Assembly: GCA_003255065.1 (NCBI GenBank)
Contig: QAOA01004387.1
Location: forward strand, 99,327 to 163,326
Direction: 5' to 3'
Length of the DNA stretch: 64,000 nt
From: Cercis canadensis
Taxonomy: Eukaryota > Streptophyta > Magnoliopsida > Fabales > Fabaceae
Shown here: in pieces, positions 20,446 through 31,020 of the stretch
Layout of the letters: every line of letters starts with the position of its first letter
Position numbering within the stretch: position 1 is the first letter of the stretch
Position numbers and translations under genes: made by a program
The notes under the pieces: generated by a model
What the model was told of the DNA's origin: nothing
What the model saw: only the letters and a program-made list of their open reading frames with translations
Databases searched by the model: none

Positions 20446-22254
20446 ATGGGTTCTGTTTCTGAAGCCAAGCCTCATGCTGTATTAACTCCGTTTCCAGCTC
20501 AAGGCCATCTAAACTCAATGCTGAAACTAGCAAAACTGCTTCACTATAGAGGCTTTCACATAACCTATGTCAACACTGAGTACAACCACAAACGCTTGCT
20601 GAAATCAAGGGGGCCTAATGCCCTTGATGGTTTCCCAGATTTTCGCTTTGAAACCATCCCAGATGGTCTTCCTCCTACAGATGTCAATTCCACCCAAGAC
20701 CTTCCCTCTCTTTGTGTCTCAACCCAAAAGAATTGCCTCGCACCATTTCGGGACCTTCTTGCTAGACTCAATGACTCTGCCTCCAGTGGCTTCATTCCCC
20801 CAGTTAGCTGCTTGATCTCTGATGGTATTATGACCTTCACTAACAAAGCTGCTCAAGAACTTGGAGTCCCTAATGTACTCTATTGGCCACCGAGTACATA
20901 CTCATACTTGGCTGTTGCACACTATCGCAGTCTAGTAGATAAGCGTATTATACCCTTCAAAGGTATCCATTTATGTTACTGCTCTTATATATGTATCTTC
21001 AAATCAATTGGAGTAAGGCTACTTACAAAACTTTCATATTCATAACTCTGCACTATTACCAGTGATTCTACCAAGTCCAGAAAGCCAAAACATGAGTAAT
21101 GATATATATAATTTTATCCATTAACATTCTAGACTAGAAACTCAAATTCAGCGGAGCAGTTTGTGAAATGTGTGTCAATAAAGATAGGGTATGTACTATT
21201 ACATACTCAAATATAGCCATCGGAACAGTTATATGCATAAGAGTTGCTTTAAGTATTATTTCTTTGTTGATTATGGACCTTCAAGCTATCTATTAGCTTT
21301 TTGTAATTCCAATGTGCAGATGAGAGTTACCTCACAAATGGGTACTTGGACACTGAAGTAGATTGGATTCCAGGAATGAAAAATATCCGACTGAAGGACA
21401 TCCCTAGCTTTATACGGACAACAGATCCAAATGATTTGATGATGAACTTTCTCATCAATGAAGTAGACAGCACTTGTGGATCCTCTGCCATTGTTCTTAA
21501 TACATTTGATGAGCTTGAGGGTGATGCAGTGAATGCTCTATCCTCTATTTTCCCTCCCCTTTACACCATTGGCCCTCTCCCTTTGGTTCTCAATCAGATT
21601 CCTCAGAACCACTTGGAATCTATTGCTTCCAATCTTTGGAAGGAAGATATTGAATGTCTTAAATGGCTTGAATCCAAGGAACCCGGATCAGTGGTTTATG
21701 TGAATTATGGGAGCACCACAGTTATGTCTGCAGAGCAACTCCATGAGTTTGCTTGGGGACTGGCTAACAGCAAGAAATCCTTTTTGTGGATCATTAGGCC
21801 TGACCTTGTCAATGGTGGGTCAGTGATTTTGTCATCTGAGTTTGTGAATGAAACTAAAGACAGAAGCCTAATAACAAGCTGGTGTCCACAAGAGAAAGTG
21901 TTGAACCACCCTTCAATTGGAGGGTTCTTGACTCATTGTGGATGGAACTCAATGACTGAAAGTATCTGTGGAGGAGTGTCAATGGTGTGTTGGCCATTTT
22001 TTGGAGATCAGCAAACTAACTGCAGATATGCTTGTACAGAATGGGGAATTGGGATGGAGATTGATAATATTGTGAAGAGAGAGGAGGTGGAGAATCTGGT
22101 GAATGAGTTAATGGTGGGAGAGAAAGGGAAGAAAATGAAACAGAAGATCATGGAGATGAAGAAAATGGCAGAGGAGGCTACTAGACCAGGTGGCACTTCC
22201 TACATGAACTTGGAGAAATTGTTTGACGAGGTGCTGCTGAAGCCAAAACCTTAG
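20446..22254 (+). CDS. UGT85-like UDP-glycosyltransferase, intact (type A, copy A4)
   Basis: Exon 1 is 20446-20962, a 357-bp GT-AG intron follows, and exon 2 is 21320-22254; 483 residues, normal for the family. Family 1 glycosyltransferases move sugar, usually glucose, from a UDP-sugar to small acceptors in the cytosol. The N-terminal acceptor half has the catalytic His21 (PAQGHLNSM) and Asp126 (CLISDG). The C-terminal half carries the 44-residue sugar-donor box (360-403, [16 protein letters not shown] to FFGDQQ) with the HCGWNS core and final Asp-Gln. Oddities are Ser393 for the usual Pro (GGVSMVCW) and Gly401 for Ala before DQQ. The segment [20 protein letters not shown] differs strongly from the usual VLFWTTSACGFM of UGT85A proteins, so the acceptor pocket is probably altered. 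The acceptor is unknown. Confidence 0.95.
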
Positions 22255-22650
22255 ACAACTCGGCCAATACGAAAGTGATGTAGGAACAATGATGTAGAAG
22301 TATTGGAGTTTGCTTTTAAACGTTATTTTTTGATTTATTAGTTTTAGAATAATCAATTCGTTGTTAAATTAATCTTCCATAAAAAAAAAATTAGTGTAAG
22401 TGAATAAAATAAAAATTTTAAAGTAGTTATTTATATAAAGTTATAATTGTGAGTATTTTGATAATGAGACTCTTAAAGTAAAAATGATTTATCTAAATTT
22501 AATAAATTTAACTCCATCCAAAAATTGAGATCAAACATTGATTCTTAGATGGATTACTAAATAAAAAAATAAAGTGTAAATGAAAAGAAAAATTCAAGTA
22601 ACGTGGCCATTAATTTTCTATGTGGCATGGGTAACGCTCATTACATAAAA
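22255..22650. other. 3' flank of copy A4
   Basis: AT-rich 3' flank shared in diverged form with the other type A copies; no element boundary was seen. Confidence 0.5.
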
Positions 22651-23600
22651 CGCTGGGTTTTGAGTCTTTTGACCCTCAAAAAATATCCGTTTCTCTCTTC
22701 CTCTCTTTCCTCTTATTCCCTTCTCTCTCTACCTTCCTCTCTTTCTCGACACCTTCTTGCGTTGCTGAAAGAGTTACGAAGACGCTGCTCTCCAACTTCA
22801 ACCGCAGCTGTCATTTTACAGAGCTTGACTCCATCCTCCGCTTTTCTCTTTCTTTGTGTCGCATCTTCTCACCAACAAACTATCGTTACAAGCCTCTGTT
22901 GCAGCAAAGGGCAGCGTTGAGAAGTGAGAACTCCGCTTCAAGCCCCACCAAGCAGCAGAACAGACGCCGACGCTCAAATTGCGTGGTACATTTTTGAACC
23001 GAAGCAATTAGCAGGCAGGTTAATTCTGAGCCCATTCCATTGCTAGTTGATGTAGTCTTTTCATTTTGGAAATTTCTGTAGCTATCTGTTCCGGATTTCT
23101 GCTATTGCGAGGAAGAGCTGATTCAAGTTCTGGGTCCTTCTTCATAAAAGTAGATTTAGAGAAGCACCGACGCCTATGAATGGCCGGCGTATCAGTGTCG
23201 GATACGAATCCGACACTGTATACGCATTGGATACTGCTGGATACGGATACGTATCCAAGGAGCATGCCTTAATTTTCTTTTGTTGATTTTGAAACATTAG
23301 ACACAGCTAACACCAGAAAACTAACCAAAATAGAGAAACAAATAAATCCAACAATTCCAAGGAATGAAAATAAAAATGAGGGAGGAATTCAATTTGTTAC
23401 CTTGTTGTGATGTAAGAAGTGAAGTAGCTAAGCCGTGCTTGTGCATGTCGACGCCGATGATGTGGAAGGAAGAACGATGGTTGTTGGTGCTCGATCGACT
23501 GCGGTGGCAGTAATGGGAGGCGAGGAACAAAATTTCGTTTACCGGACACCTGGAAACGGAAACGTTTCAGAAACGTTTAAAAAATTTGGTCAAAACGAAA
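22650..23600. repeat. Duplicated non-coding block downstream of A4 (partner 39255-40170)
   Basis: Starts with a TATA-like ACATAAAACGCTGGG and a long CT-rich stretch, followed by sequence resembling a gene's leader and first exon, but frames differ between the two copies and no protein was recognised. The partner follows copy A7 at the same distance, so gene and flank were duplicated together. Confidence 0.75.
23195..23216. repeat. Short perfect inverted repeat
   Basis: Nine-base arms GTGTCGGAT and ATCCGACAC around ACGA, followed by further GGATAC/GTATCC words up to 23262. The same hairpin is at 39771-39792. Confidence 0.7.
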
Positions 23601-23689
23601 AAATTTGAAAAAAAAAGTTTTAAATAATTTTAAGTAATATTTTCTTTAAAAAAAATTAAAGGATTTTAATGGAATAATAATGATAATTA

Positions 23690-24158
23690 TATAAAATTAA
23701 AAAGAATTTATTAAATATTTTTAGTATTTATGTAAAATATTATATTATATAAAAATAATTAATATGTAAATCACACATATATAAATTAATTATTTATAAA
23801 TTTATTTAAAAAATTAGATAAATTAAAATTTTATATCTAATAAAATATAAAAATTATTAATATTTGTTTGTAGTATGACATATTTATATGGTATTATAAA
23901 ATTTTTTAAAAATTAAATAGTATAATGTTAAATAATTATTTTTTCGGGGATTCTATGATACTACATGAGTATGTCATATTATACTGACGTGACAAACATA
24001 CATAATTTTTATATTTTATTAAATATAAAATGTAGTTTATTTAATTTTTTAAATAAATTTAAAAACAGTTAACTTGTACACATATAATTTATTTATTAGT
24101 TATTTTTATATAATATGACATACTACATAAATACTAAAAGTATCTTAGAAACCTCCTT
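23690..24158. mobile_element. Two MITE-like copies (23690-23900 degenerate, plus; 23943-24158, minus)
   Basis: The right copy is the reverse complement of the 215-bp unit at 28063-28277 (ends GGAGGTTTCTTAGATAC and GTAGTATCATAGAATC; palindromic GTAGTATGTCATACTAC near one end). The left one is an older copy of the same unit. No coding capacity. Confidence 0.65.
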
Positions 24159-24189
24159 ATATTTTTTTTTCAAAACACAGTTGTTTTGT

Positions 24190-24415
24190 GCCTTTTGCCT
24201 GCATACTATTTCTCTTCCTCTGCGAATGTTTCTGTCTCTTCCTCTGCAACTTGTGTCTCTCTTTTCCTCTTTGATCTGTTTCTCTTCCCTAGTAATATGT
24301 TTATCTCTCTTCCATTGCGATCTCTTTCTCTCTCTTCCTCTGCGATCTCTATTTCTTTCTCCCTCTACAATCTATCTCTCTTTCCCTCACTCCCTCTATC
24401 CCTCAATTCTTGATT
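24190..24415. repeat. Pyrimidine-rich minisatellite
   Basis: Irregular repeats of TCTCTTCCTCTGCGATCTCT-like words. Open frames here are low-complexity. A related block lies at 40800-41030. Confidence 0.7.
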
Positions 24416-24427
24416 TATTCTAAAACG

Positions 24428-24505
24428 NTCTAATAAAATATGAAAATTATATATGATTGACACGTCAGTGTAGTATGACATACTCATGTAGTATCATAGA
24501 ATCTC
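24428..24505 (+). mobile_element. Right half of a MITE starting at an N
   Basis: Matches the interior and right end of the 28063-28277 unit, beginning exactly at the N. The left half is missing, which suggests a scaffold join. Confidence 0.6.
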
Positions 24506-25129
24506 TATACAAAATAATAATTGTTTTAGTAAGATTTTGAACAATCATGCTAATTTATATCAAAACTCAATTAAATAAAAAAAAAACTGTGATTTGACAA
24601 GTGTCTCATTAGATCTATGTGAACATGTTCAACTGTTTTCTCAAATCCGGCAACACTCGTTTGTTTTTATATAGAATCTTTACAGTCAAGGCATGTAATT
24701 AATATCATCTGACACTAATTACTTAAACTTGATAAACTCTTCTTTTTTATTTTTTGATTCCAAACTTGATAATCTCTTAAATGAACTAATCACGAAAATA
24801 TCATCATATCTAAATCATTAATCTTAGACTTATGGCTTGACGGTGTTAAAGTAGTCAAAGGCATGGCCGGTATGCTTTGATAGTTTAATATTATGGGTGT
24901 GAGATTAAAATTTCAACAAGATTCTTTTCATGTCAAAGTATACCACCTGAATATACATGCATTTAGTGGTGTTTAAGTAGTATGATTGGCACCTAATTAG
25001 ATCAAAAGATTAGGTGAAGCAGAAGTTGTGGTGAACTAGTAAATTTAAGCCCATCAAAAGCGTATACAGGTAGAAATGCAGAATCAATGAACCAGGTAAG
25101 TGGCCTTGTCAAGACCCCATATGTCTAAG
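24506..25129. other. AT-rich spacer upstream of A5
   Basis: No gene seen. The part from about 24790 resembles the spacers upstream of the other type A promoters in diverged form (CTTATGGCTTGACGGTGTTAAA). Confidence 0.4.
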
Positions 25130-25425
25130 AGGTAAAATGTTGATTGAAATCTTGGATGACTGTTTACTTTTCGCTTGTTGAAATGTCCAAATGAAGAATA
25201 TACTTACAGTAACATTGACCACAGGAGTTCAGTTCAGGATTTCTAATATGATATTTTATACACTTTCGTGGACAAAGTTTATGTCAAGAAACTAATTCAA
25301 AGCCATCAATAGTAGATGTGCCTACTTCTATTTCCTATGCCTCTATATAAAGCTTCAAAGCAATATTTCTTGTCTAATTCTTTTCCTAATTCCTGTAGTT
25401 ATTATACCTGCGCTTGCACAGAAAG
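25130..25425 (+). promoter_or_regulatory. Promoter of UGT copy A5 (W-box lost)
   Basis: The position that holds CGTTGACTGAAATC in other type A promoters reads TGTTGATTGAAATC, removing the TTGAC core. TATATAAAG lies at 25344-25352. The region 25153-25425 is nearly identical to the promoter of A2. Confidence 0.7.
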
Positions 25426-27181
25426 ATGGAGGAGAGGAAACTAAATATGGGTTCTGTTTCTGAAGCGAAGCTTCATGCTGTATTAACCTCACTTCCAATT
25501 CAAGGCAATCTAATCTCAATGATGAAACTAGCAAAACTGCTTCACTTCAGAGGCTTTCACATAACCTATGTCAACACTGAATACAACCACAAACGCTTAC
25601 TGAAATCAAGGGGGCCTAATGCCCTTAATGGCTTGCCAGATTTTCGCTTTGAAACCATCCCAGATGGTCTTCCTCCAACAGATGTCAATGTCACCCAAGA
25701 CATTCCCTCTCTCTGTGTCTCAACTCAAAAGAACTGCCTTGCCTCATTTCGCGACCTTCTTGCTAGACTTAATGACTCTGCCTCCAATGGCTTCATTCCC
25801 CCTGTTAGCTGCTTGATTTCTGATGGTCTTATGACCTTCACTAACAAAGCTGCTCAAGAACTTGGAGTCCCTAATGTGCTCTATTGGCCACCGAGTACAT
25901 ACTCATACTTGGCTATTGCACACTACCGCAGTCTAGTAGATAAGGGTATTATACCCTTCAAAGGTACTCATTTATATTACTCCTTGTGATATGTGTATCT
26001 TCATAACGATTAGAGTAAGGCTACTTGTACAACTTTCACATTTCAATTATGCATTACTATAGAAGTGGTTCTACCTGAGTCCAGATAGCGAAAACTTGAG
26101 CAATGATATATATAATCTTCATCCAGAAACGCCCAAACTCGGATGTAGCCATAACTGTTATATACACAAGAGTTAAGTAAGAACTATTTCTCTGTTCATT
26201 ATGGACCTTCAAGCTAGCCATGAACTTTTATAATTTTGATGTGCAGATGAGAGTTATCTCACAAATGGGTACTTGGACACTGAAGTAGATTGGATTCCAG
26301 GAATGAAAAATATCCGACTCAAGGATCTCCCTATCTTTACAAGGACAATGGATCCTAATGATTTGATGGTGGATTTTCTCATCAATGAGGTGGACAGCGC
26401 TTATGAAGCTTCTGCCATTGTTTTTAATACATTTGATGCACTTGAAGGTGATCCAGTGAATGCTCTCTCCTCTATCTTCCCTCCCCTTTACACCATTGGC
26501 CCTCTCCCTTTGTTTCTTAATCAGATTCCACAGAACCACTTGGAATCTATTGGTTCCAATCTTTGGAAAGAAGAGAAAGAGTGTCTTGAATGGCTTGAAT
26601 CCAAGGAACCCGGATCAGTGGTTTATGCTAATTATGGTAGCAGTACAGTTATGTCAGCAGAGCAACTCCATGAGTTTGCTTGGGGACTGGCTAACAGCAA
26701 GAAACCCTTTTTATGGATCATTAGGCCTGACCTTGTCAATGGTGGGTCAGTGATTTTGTCATCTGAATTTGTGAATGAAACTAAAGACAGAAGCCTAATA
26801 ACAAGCTGGTGTCCACAAGAGAAAGTGTTGAACCACCCTTCAATTGGAGGGTTCTTGACTCATTGTGGATGGAACTCAATGACTGAAAGTATCTGTGGTG
26901 GAGTGCCAATGGTGTGTTGGCCATTTTTTACAGATCAGCAAATTAACTGCAGATATGCTTGCACAGAATGGGGCATCGGTATGGAGATTGATAATAATGT
27001 GAAGAGAGAGGAAGTGGAGATGCTGGTGAATGAGTTGATGGTGGGAGAGAAAGGGAAGAAAATGAAACAGAAGATCATGGAGTGGAAGAAAATGGCAGAG
27101 GAGGCTACTAGACCAGGTGGCACTTCCTACCTGAACTTGGAGAAATTGATTGAGGAGGTGCTGCTGAAACCAAAATCTTAG
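25426..27181 (+). CDS. UGT85-like UDP-glycosyltransferase with catalytic His replaced by Asn (type A, copy A5)
   Basis: Exon 1 is 25426-25963, a 283-bp GT-AG intron follows, and exon 2 is 26247-27181; 490 residues from [11 protein letters not shown], with a second ATG at 25447 eight codons in. The donor half is intact, with the box from [16 protein letters not shown] to FFTDQQ and the HCGWNS core. The Asp of CLISDG is present. The motif that holds the catalytic base in plant UGTs (PAQGHxNPM) reads [11 protein letters not shown], so residue 28 is Asn instead of His, and the following Asn-Pro are also changed. Known mutants at this His in family 1 enzymes lose most glucosyl transfer to hydroxyl groups, so this protein may be inactive, act on other nucleophiles, or serve another role. 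The otherwise undamaged frame argues against simple decay. Confidence 0.93.
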
Positions 27182-28062
27182 ATAAATGCAAGTTTTATTG
27201 TATAAATGTCTGCTCCGATTGAAAGCTATGTACTTTTTCTTTTTAATATTTTGATTTGCTGCTTTTGATTGAAAGGTACCATGGACAAAGTAAACTGTGT
27301 GAGGCCTGCCAGTTAAAATCATGGAAGAGTATGAGGGAGTTAGAAATTTTCAATGAAATTTGAGTTTAGATTTATTAGAGTATGTTGACAGAAAATGTTG
27401 GATACTTTTTGAAACATAGGGAAGTTGAATTCATTAATGAGTTATATGCAAATATCTTCAAGTGAAGTGAGAAATTATGTATAATGCAATAACAAAGAAC
27501 GATGACCAAGCACAAATTACATAATTAGTGAAGTCCATACCAAAAAACCTACAGTAAAAAAAATAAAAGAAAAGAAACAGAGAGAGTGGAGAGTAAATTC
27601 AACTTAAAGATATATAAAATGACTAAAAGTACATAAATTTAATTATAAGATAGAAATAAGAGAAAATATTAATTTGATTATAAAATATTATTTTTTAGTA
27701 ATATAATTAATTTAATCATATTTATGTGAAACATAAAAATTAGATTTTGTATCCATGCACCATTTAAAACGAGGTACTGAAAATTTTCCTTAATTATTAC
27801 ATATATTTATTGTTTTTAGTCTTTTGACATTTGTAAATAATTTTTTAAACACAATACAAAGTTACAAACAAATTTGATTATTGTATAAATTTCTTTTTAG
27901 ATAAAATACTCAATCATAAAAGCTGATTGTTTCAAAATCCATTCTCTCAAGTCAATTCTTATATGATTTCTTTTTTATCTTAATCAATTTTTTTAAAAAA
28001 AGGTAAACCATTCTCTTTAGGTTAAACTAAATTCCAAGAAAAATCTCTCCAACTATAATTAT
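27182..28062. other. AT-rich 3' flank of A5, no gene seen
   Basis: The A5 3' flank differs from those of A2, A4 and A7 soon after the stop codon. No element ends were recognised. Confidence 0.5.
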
Positions 28063-28277
28063 AGGAGGTTTCTTAGATACTTTTAATATTTATGTAGTAT
28101 GTCATACTACATAAGAATAACCAATAAATAAATGACATGTGTACAAGTTAACTGTTTTTTAGTTTATTTAAAAAATTAAATAAATTATATTTTATATCTA
28201 ATAAAATATAAAAATTATGTATGTTTGCCACATCAGTGTAGTATAGCATACTTACGTAGTATCATAGAATCCCCATT
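28063..28277 (+). mobile_element. MITE-like 215-bp element (reference copy)
   Basis: Best preserved member of a family also found at 23943-24158 (reversed), 40508-40725 and, in decayed form, 23690-23900 and 40313-40500. Ends: GGAGGTTTCTTAGATAC and TACGTAGTATCATAGAATCC. It contains the inner palindrome GTAGTATGTCATACTAC. The terminal repeats are imperfect, so the superfamily is uncertain. Confidence 0.65.
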
Positions 28278-28700
28278 ATAATAAATTACCACTAAAGCTT
28301 TTAAAAATAGTTTAGTTATCTTTTTCTTCTGTAAGAAATAGTACAATTACTTTATCCTAAAAATAGTTTAGTTATCTTTTTCGAGTTCTCATTACTTCCA
28401 TATTTCTATCTAAAAAAAAATCTTATTTTATTTATCTATAACAAAAAAAAAATCATAATATTNTAACAAAAAAAAATCATAATATTTAATAAGAGATTAT
28501 TTTCCATCTAATTATAGACTCTCAGGGTCTATTTGGAAGATTTTTTAGAGAAGAGAGGAGAGGAGAGGAATAAATCTCCCATCTCCTTTGTTTGGGAGTT
28601 TTCATTGAAAAAAGAAAAGGAAACAAGAGGATTAAGTTAAACCTCCAGAGTCCTTTTTTGAGCAATTCCCGTGTTCCTCCAAATTAGAGGGTTTGGAGAG
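28278..28700. other. Spacer with a scaffold join at 28463
   Basis: AAAATCATAATATT-type sequence is repeated on both sides of the N at 28463. Similar sequence occurs at 17850-17900. No gene seen. Confidence 0.6.
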
Positions 28701-28958
28701 GAAATGTATGTTAATGACTATTATACCCTCTACTTTTTTGAAAATTCCTCTCCTATATCCCACACAAACCCGACACTTTCCTCTCTTCTCTTCTCATCTC
28801 TCAGCTACGCGTCCCCCTCCGCCTTCCTTCACTCCCAACTTCGACGCCTTGAACGAAGCAGTGTCAGAAATTCCCTCTCTAAAAACATTATCGTTGTTTC
28901 TGCTTTGTCAAAAATTCCCTTCTTTCGCTACCATTTCCCCACCGGTCAGTCCTCTCGC
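28700..28958 (+). other. Left part of an unrecognised locus split by a hAT insertion
   Basis: CT-rich, then open in two frames (one includes SHLSATRPPPPSFTPNFDAL) up to the insertion. Removing the element and one target copy would join this to 31212 onward (GCTGCCCCCGCCGC) with the frame still open to about 31320. It could be a leader or first exon. The protein was not recognised. Confidence 0.35.
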
Positions 28959-29488
28959 TAGGGGTGTAAGGGAAACCAGTCAAACCGGTTAAACCGACCG
29001 AACCGAACCGAACCGGGAAAAATTACACCAGACCAAATGGTTCAATTCGGTTTTCGGTTACACTGCTTGAAAAACCGAAGGGTTCGGTTCGGTTCTCGGT
29101 TTTTATGAAGAAAAACCGATGATAAACCGGATCGAACCGAATAGCAAGGAACGGCATCGTTTTGATATATAATGCCTTATTCCCTCTCTAAAAACATTAT
29201 CGTTGTTTCTGCTTTGTCAAAAATTTCCTTCTTTCGCTACCATTTCCCCACCGGTCAGTCCTCTCACTAGGGGTGTAAGGGAAACCAGTCAAACCGGTTA
29301 AACCGACCGAACCGAACCGAACCGGGAAAAATTACACCAAACCAAATGGTTCGATTCGGTTTTCGGTTACACTACTTGAAAAACCGAAGGGTTCGGTTCG
29401 GTTCTCAGTTTTTATGAAGAAAAACCGATGATAAACCGGATCGAACCGAATAGCAAGGAACGACATCGTTTTGATATATAATGCCTTC
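28871..29488. repeat. 309-bp tandem duplication spanning the 5' end of the hAT element
   Basis: 28871-29179 and 29180-29488 are near-identical. Each unit contains 88 bp of host flank and the first 221 bp of the element, so the duplication occurred after insertion. Confidence 0.9.
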
Positions 29489-30109
29489 TGAAATCCTTGC
29501 CCTAATCCTAACTCTTCTTCGACACTCGACAGTCGACACTCTACTTCAGAAATCACAAATCAGAAAAAATCCTATCCTTCTTCAACAGTCCCATTCTCAA
29601 ATCCCTAACTTCCCATTCTCAAATCACAAATAATGCCTTTTGTTCTCTCGTTTCTCTCGGTCTTACTCTCCTAAGTCCCAAAAACAAGAAAATCCCCAAC
29701 TCTTCCTCTCACTCTCCCGGAGTTCCTTCACTCTCAGTCTCGGTGGCTATTGGCTCATCTTCCTTCTCCATCTCTGGTGAGTTATGCTTCTCCTTATCTG
29801 TTTCTGTTGTATTTCTGTTTCTACTTTATGCTTTTGTTTGCTTGAGTTTGATAATGAAACTTGAAGATTGTAGTTTGCCAAAAAGCTGTTGGGTCTTTCT
29901 GTGACCATAGCGAATTGTATAATTTTTGTTTATAAAGTGTGGGGCTAAGTTCTTTAACCATTATGAGAAACTATGCAAGTATGAATTATTTTTATGGAGC
30001 CCTCAGTTTCTACTATGAGAAAATGGTTAGTAGATGGGTCAAGCCAAATCACTATAGATTTCCACTTTTAATAAAAGTTTGTTCCATAGATTAGGTCGGC
30101 ATGAGGAGG

Positions 30110-30640
30110 GGAAAAGAGTCATGCCAGTGTTGTGAAATTTGGGTTTGAATCAGATTTGTTTACTAGGAACTCACTTATCCATATGTACTCAATTTTTGGG
30201 AGAATTGGTAATACCCGATTGCTATTTGATGCAGGGTCGAGGTTGGATTTGGTAAGCTATAACTCGATGATTGATGGGTATGTCAAGAATGCGGAAATTG
30301 GTGCTGCCCGTGAACTCTTCAATGAAATTCCTGAAAGAGATGTGTTTAGTTGGAATTCTATGATTGCAAGATATGTGGGGATTGGGGACTTGGAAGCTGC
30401 TAGTGAATTGTTTAAAAGAATGGCAACCAGAGATGTGATAACTTGGAATTGCATAATTGATGGGTATGCAAAGATTCGAAATATTTCTCTTGCTCGGGAG
30501 TTTTTTGAAAGAATGCCTTTAAAGAATGTGGGTCCATTCATATATAAAAAGCAATAGCATCAAAATTGATGTCTTACTTTTGACCGGTCTTCTAACAATG
30601 TATGCGAAGTGTGGGGCTAAGTTAATATATCAAACTATTC
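30110..30640 (+). pseudogene. Pentatricopeptide-repeat (PPR) gene fragment inside the hAT element
   Basis: From GRHEEGKR, then a one-base shift, the frame 30132-30530 holds successive PPR units: DLFTRNSLIHMYSIFGRIGN, LVSYNSMIDGYVKNAEIGAA, RDVFSWNSMIARYVGIGDLE and RDVITWNCIIDGYAKIRN. A deletion and shift then lead to WVHSYIKSNSIKIDVLLLTG followed by LTMYAKCGA. This is the P/L/S pattern of organelle RNA-processing PPR proteins, but it covers only about five repeats, with no targeting peptide and no E/DYW end. It cannot be a working gene and is best read as a captured fragment. Confidence 0.88.
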
Positions 30641-31020
30641 TCCCATCACTTGCTTCTCAATTGAATGGTTGGATCTCAGTGTTTATAAAGTGTGAAATGG
30701 GTTTTGAATGTTTCTTCTAAAACAGAATTATCTAATATGATGTTCCACCTCTCTCTCTCTCTCTCTCTACTGTTTTGTTTCTTTGGTTACTTTCTTTTTA
30801 ATTTGTCTTACCTCAGTACTGAGAAGAAGAAATTTGGAATGAGTCATTTATGTTTTGCAATTTATTTTGTATTTAGTTTGAGCCCTTTAGTTCTATAGTC
30901 ATTTATGTTCTGAATTTGGAATAAACTGTTACATTTCTGTGCATTAGGATACTTAATTTGTGTTTCTTTTTGGTTGATTTGCTTATATGTGCAGGTTTTA
31001 TGACTTGCTTCTTTTTAAAA
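30641..31020. other. Non-coding interior of the hAT element
   Basis: Includes a (CT)n run near 30752-30770. Otherwise featureless AT-rich sequence up to the right subterminal CCGAACCG cluster. Confidence 0.5.

Noticed and set aside
20565-20846. Antisense 93-codon frame conserved over exon 1 of several type A UGTs (also 6027-6308 and 10797-11078)
   Set aside because: It is the reverse reading of conserved coding DNA; its conservation is explained by the sense protein and it has no promoter or codon signal of its own.
23195-23262. Terminator or operator function for the GGATAC/GTATCC hairpin
   Set aside because: Plant Pol II genes do not use such terminators, and the hairpin lies in a duplicated non-coding block with no linked transcript evidence.
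24115-24423. Ser/Leu-rich open frames in pyrimidine-rich DNA (also 40757-41095 and the Arg/Glu-rich antisense frame)
   Set aside because: They are by-products of low-complexity CT repeats and differ in frame between the duplicated copies.
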